From the NCBI GenBank assembly GCA_963736505.1, contig CAVTOZ010000001.1:434001-498000 (forward strand): DNA of 64,000 nucleotides, written 5' to 3'. Shown in pieces: positions 61,419 through 64,000 of this stretch. The notes under the pieces were generated by a model, which was not told the DNA's origin, searched no databases, and saw only the letters and a list, made by a program, of their open reading frames with translations. Position 1 is the first letter of the stretch. Each line of letters opens with the position of its first letter. The position numbers were made by a program, and so were the translations under genes. This stretch comes from Solirubrobacter sp963736505. GTDB taxonomy: Bacteria > Actinomycetota > Thermoleophilia > Solirubrobacterales > Solirubrobacteraceae.

Positions 61419-62285
61419 ATGTCTACGATCGCGCCGATGCCGGGCGAGCTCGAAGCGACGCGCCGCCGCCTCGCCACGCGCTTCGGCGCGCAGGTGGACG
61501 CGTGGTGGGAGCGCCTTCCGCGGACGCTCGACGAGCTCGCGCGCCGTTGGGAGATCGCGATCGCCGAGCCCGTCGGGCGCGGGAACACGTCACTCGTCCT
61601 GCGCGCCCGGACCGCCGAGGGCCGCGCGGCGATCCTCAAGCTCAGCCCGGATCCGGACCTTGCGAGCACCGAGGCACGCGCGCTCGCGGCCTGGGCGCCG
61701 TCCGGGCGCGTCCCGCAGGTGTGGGGCCACGATGCGGCCCTGGGCGCGCTCCTGCTGGAGGCGATCGCGACCGAGACGCCGCTCGCGGAGTCGACCACCG
61801 GCGCCACCCGGCGCGAGGTGGCCGACCTGATCGAGGCACTGCACGCCGCCGGCGCGCCGCACGGCTTCCCCACCCTCGCCGAGCGCGTCGAGTTCGTCTT
61901 CGGCCACTGGCTCGAGCGCAACACCGCCGTGTCGCGCGTCCGGCTCGAGCGCGGGCGCGAGCTCGCGCGCACGCTCGCCGCCGACGCGCACGCCGCGCCC
62001 GTGCTCCTGCACGGCGACCTGCACCCGGGCAACGTGCTGCGCGGCGCCGCCGGGCTCGTCGCGATCGACCCGCGGCCGTGCATCGGCGACGCGGCGTTCG
62101 ACGTCGTCGACTGGGTGCTGTGGACGGCCGGCGACCCGCGCGACTGGGAGGCGGCCGCCCGCGAGCTCGGCGTCGACCCCGCGCGCGTGTGGAGCTGGTT
62201 CGTCGCCTTCGCCGCGCTGCTCGCGTCAAGCGACGCGGCGCGAGGAGGCCGTCGCGTCGACGCGCTCCTGCGCGTCGCGCCCTGA
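61419..62285 (+). CDS. Aminoglycoside/hydroxyurea antibiotic resistance kinase-like (APH superfamily)
   Basis: A 288-residue kinase-fold protein. It has an ATP lysine in ILKLSPD (VGRGNTSLVLRA glycine loop before it), the catalytic loop LLHGDLHPGNVLRG and the metal site LVAIDPRPCIGDAAFDVVDWVLW. The overall pattern resembles streptomycin 6-phosphotransferase relatives (APH(6)/hydroxyurea kinase). Chromosomal homologues often phosphorylate unknown small molecules, so resistance is not implied. ATG 61419 gives the usual length. Confidence 0.85.
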   Translation: MSTIAPMPGELEATRRRLATRFGAQVDAWWERLPRTLDELARRWEIAIAEPVGRGNTSLVLRARTAEGRAAILKLSPDPDLASTEARALAAWAPSGRVPQVWGHDAALGALLLEAIATETPLAESTTGATRREVADLIEALHAAGAPHGFPTLAERVEFVFGHWLERNTAVSRVRLERGRELARTLAADAHAAPVLLHGDLHPGNVLRGAAGLVAIDPRPCIGDAAFDVVDWVLWTAGDPRDWEAAARELGVDPARVWSWFVAFAALLASSDAARGGRRVDALLRVAP

Positions 62286-62627
62286 CGCCGCCGCGCGCAC
62301 GGCCTGCGCCTGGGTGGCGTCCATCCACATCTCCCAGCGGCCGGACGCCGACCGGTGCTCGTCGAGGAAGCGGTACGGGCGGCGGCCGCCGAACTCGGTC
62401 TGGCGCAGGTGGAAGACGCCGCCGAGCACGGACGCGATCCGGCGCCGCGGCCAGCCGATCGCGTCCTCGATCCTGGGGAACGCCCGCGGCTGCTCGGGCG
62501 CCTCGGCCAGGCCTTCGAGCAGCTCGCGCATCAGGTCGCTGCAGCGGTCGTAGAAGCGGGCGATCTCCTCCGGATCGTCCATCGCGTTGTGCGGAGCGTG
62601 CTGTATGAGTTTCCGCCCGCGACGCAT
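62226..62627 (-). CDS. Uncharacterised protein, possible winged-helix (DUF6416-like)
   Basis: 133 residues, or 118 from ATG 62582. It has a helical start (MDDPEEIARFYDRCSDLMRELLEGL), FPRIEDAIGWPRRRIASVLGGVF resembling a helix-turn-helix, RPYRFLDEH and WEMWMDATQAQAVRAA. The pattern is reminiscent of small DUF6416-type proteins, but the match is from memory only. Its 3' end overlaps the phosphotransferase gene by 60 bp on the opposite strand. Confidence 0.6.
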   Translation of the reverse strand: MRRGRKLIQHAPHNAMDDPEEIARFYDRCSDLMRELLEGLAEAPEQPRAFPRIEDAIGWPRRRIASVLGGVFHLRQTEFGGRRPYRFLDEHRSASGRWEMWMDATQAQAVRAAASGRDAQERVDATASSRRVA

Positions 62628-62707
62628 CGGGCGACGCTACCCGATCCCCGACCCGCTAAGCGAACGTCGGGGTTGTCCCGGCGCTCCGGCGCGCCATCAT
62701 CGATCGT

Positions 62708-63118
62708 GTGCGACGGCGCAAGGACGACCCGAAGCGGATGGACCTCGTCGCGCCCGAGCCGCGGCCGGCGGAGCTCGACGACCGCGCGTGGTCGGCGCGC
62801 CGCAACGTGCCCGAGCGCGCCGCGCGGACCGACCTGGTCCCGTTCATGGCGCTGCCGGCCGAGACCGGGCCGACCTGGGCGCCCGACGAGCTCTCGATCT
62901 GGCCGGTCGAAGGCGGCCGCTTCGGGATCGACGCCCGCTATCAGGGCCCGAGCGGCCGCGCCCGCGCCGCGCAGCAGGAGCAGCGGCTGGAGCGCGTGCA
63001 CCTCGGCGTGAGCGTGCGCGACGAGCCCGACGGCGGCGCGACGCTGCGCCTGGGCCCGCTCGCCCACTCGGCGGCGTGGCTCGCTATCGAAGCGTTCCTC
63101 GGCCGGCCGCTCGACTGA
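62708..63118 (+). CDS. Uncharacterised protein, 136 residues
   Basis: It starts GTG 62708 (VRRRKDDPKRMDLVAPEP) or at ATG 62738. The body is balanced in composition, with a strand-rich middle (LSIWPVEGGRFGIDARYQGP, VHLGVSVRDEPDGGATLRLG) and a helical end (HSAAWLAIEAFLGRPLD). No signal, membrane helix or known motif is seen. Its last 35 bp overlap the convergent CapA gene. Confidence 0.6.
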   Translation: MRRRKDDPKRMDLVAPEPRPAELDDRAWSARRNVPERAARTDLVPFMALPAETGPTWAPDELSIWPVEGGRFGIDARYQGPSGRARAAQQEQRLERVHLGVSVRDEPDGGATLRLGPLAHSAAWLAIEAFLGRPLD

Positions 63119-64000
63119 GCACGATCAGGCCCGTGCGGTCGATCCGCACGTGGCCGCCGCCGAAGTCGCTGCGGGTCAGGCCGCGGATCAGCTCGATCGC
63201 GCCGCGCCGCGGGTCGCGATGCGGGACGCCGACATGGTCGAGCTGCAGCGACGCGAGCTTGCCCGCGAAGAAGCGGCCGTCCGGCGCCAGCGCGATCGTC
63301 AGCAGCGCGCTCAAGCCGGTCCGGCCCGCGGTGCCGAAGTTGTGCCAGCCGGTGAGGTTGCCGAGCGAGTACGCGATCAGCCGCCTGCGGTAGAGCTCGA
63401 CGCCGCGCAGGACGTGCGGGCCGGAGCCCAGCACGAGGTCCGCCCCGGCGTCGATCGCGGCGCGCGCGAAGCGGCGGCTGTCGCCGCGGTTCTCGCCGAA
63501 CGCGTGCTCGGTCGCGTGCGGCACGTGCGTCTTGCCGGCTCCCTCCGCGCCCGCGTGCATGAACGCGACGACGATGTCGGCGCCCGCGTCCGCGCCGCGG
63601 ATGACCGAGCGGATCGCCGCCGGGTCGTTCATCGAGTTCGCCCACGGGTAGGTCGAGAACCCGACGAACGCGACGCGCGTGCCGTTGCGCCTGATCACCG
63701 TCACCTCGCCCGGCGCGCCGGTGGCCTGCACGCCCGCCCCGCGCAACGCGTCGCGGGTCGCGTGCCAGCCGGGCGCGCCGAAGTCCCACGCGTGGTTGTT
63801 CGCGGTGTTGACGACGTCCACGCCCGCGCCCGCGAGCGTCGACGCGTTGGCGGGCGGCGCCTGGAACGCGAAGCAGTTCTCGCTCCCGGCGCCGCACTTG
63901 GAGGTCCCGCCCGAGCCGAACGTGCCCTCGTAGTTGACGGCGCCGATGTTCGCGGCCCTCAGCGTCGCCGCGACGGGCGCGAGCTGCGGGCGCCCGCGGT
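63084..64000 (-). CDS. CapA family protein, metallophosphoesterase-like (5' end outside window)
   Basis: The C-terminal 304 residues of a PGA_cap/CapA protein. Visible features are VDVVNTANNHAWDFG (metal-binding Asn/His), VAFMHAGAEG in place of the usual MHWG, GADLVLGSGPHVLRGVE, and LIAYSLGNLTGW. CapA proteins belong to poly-gamma-glutamate capsule systems, but stand-alone homologues are common and of unknown substrate. A CGAGSENCF segment upstream contains a Cys pair. The start and any signal peptide lie beyond base 64000. Confidence 0.88.
   Translation of the reverse strand, partial: RGRPQLAPVAATLRAANIGAVNYEGTFGSGGTSKCGAGSENCFAFQAPPANASTLAGAGVDVVNTANNHAWDFGAPGWHATRDALRGAGVQATGAPGEVTVIRRNGTRVAFVGFSTYPWANSMNDPAAIRSVIRGADAGADIVVAFMHAGAEGAGKTHVPHATEHAFGENRGDSRRFARAAIDAGADLVLGSGPHVLRGVELYRRRLIAYSLGNLTGWHNFGTAGRTGLSALLTIALAPDGRFFAGKLASLQLDHVGVPHRDPRRGAIELIRGLTRSDFGGGHVRIDRTGLIVLSRAAGRGTLR

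Overview
The window is very GC-rich DNA, densely packed with genes whose third codon positions are mostly G or C. It looks like an actinobacterial chromosome. The gene mix (cytochrome c maturation System I, SARP-STAND regulators, a homogentisate pathway, a hydroxyquinol pathway, and a uvrC-rapZ-gap-pgk-tpiA block without yvcK and whiA) suggests class Thermoleophilia, order Solirubrobacterales. That placement is inference from gene content, not from an rRNA marker. One tRNA gene (Gly, CCC) is present. There is no rRNA operon, phage, CRISPR array or intact insertion sequence.

Layout. 1-5.1 kb: an oligopeptide/dipeptide ABC transporter operon on the minus strand, truncated at the left edge. 5.2-6.1 kb: an acyl desaturase. 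6.4-10.4 kb: tyrosine/homogentisate catabolism (hppD, a serpin gene, hmgA) with a divergent Lrp/AsnC regulator. 10.4-13.4 kb: an orphan histidine kinase and a protein carrying the LQRxAGNRAV motif of contractile-injection-system cargo. 13.3-19.7 kb: secG and a cytochrome c maturation set split over two strands (ccmE, ccmF, a CcmI-like protein; tlpA, ccmH, ccdA), with rsgA and tRNA-Gly between. 19.7-25.6 kb: a 1612-residue SARP-STAND-WD40 regulator divergent from a beta-propeller lipoprotein, with an 11-bp-phased operator between them. 25.6-33.7 kb: housekeeping genes (argS, rlmH, tgt) with an M48 protease, a phosphoesterase, a lipoprotein-kinase pair and a methyltransferase. 33.8-35.9 kb: a thermolysin-like peptidase without a signal peptide, and Hsp20. 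36.0-43.8 kb: a hydroxyquinol (1,2,4-trihydroxybenzene) degradation operon with MarR and IclR regulators and a divergent ring-cleavage dioxygenase. 43.8-51.1 kb: the gpmI-tpiA-pgk-gap glycolytic operon and rapZ-uvrC. 51.1-64 kb: secreted or cell-wall proteins (glycosidase-like, LVIVD propeller, VanY/transglycosylase fusion, CapA), threonine aldolase, an MFS exporter, a short-chain dehydrogenase, an ECF sigma factor and an antibiotic-kinase-like gene.

Genes inside operons commonly overlap by 1-4 bases (ATGA, TGATG). Several convergent pairs overlap tail to tail. The most unusual items are: a flavoprotein gene thrown out of frame at both FAD-binding loops by near-identical G-rich hairpin motifs; a signal-less serpin locked inside the homogentisate operon; the SARP-STAND locus with its phased repeats; an ArgRS whose HIGH motif reads TAAS; and two families of short repeats (a dispersed palindrome and a 61-bp duplicated terminator).
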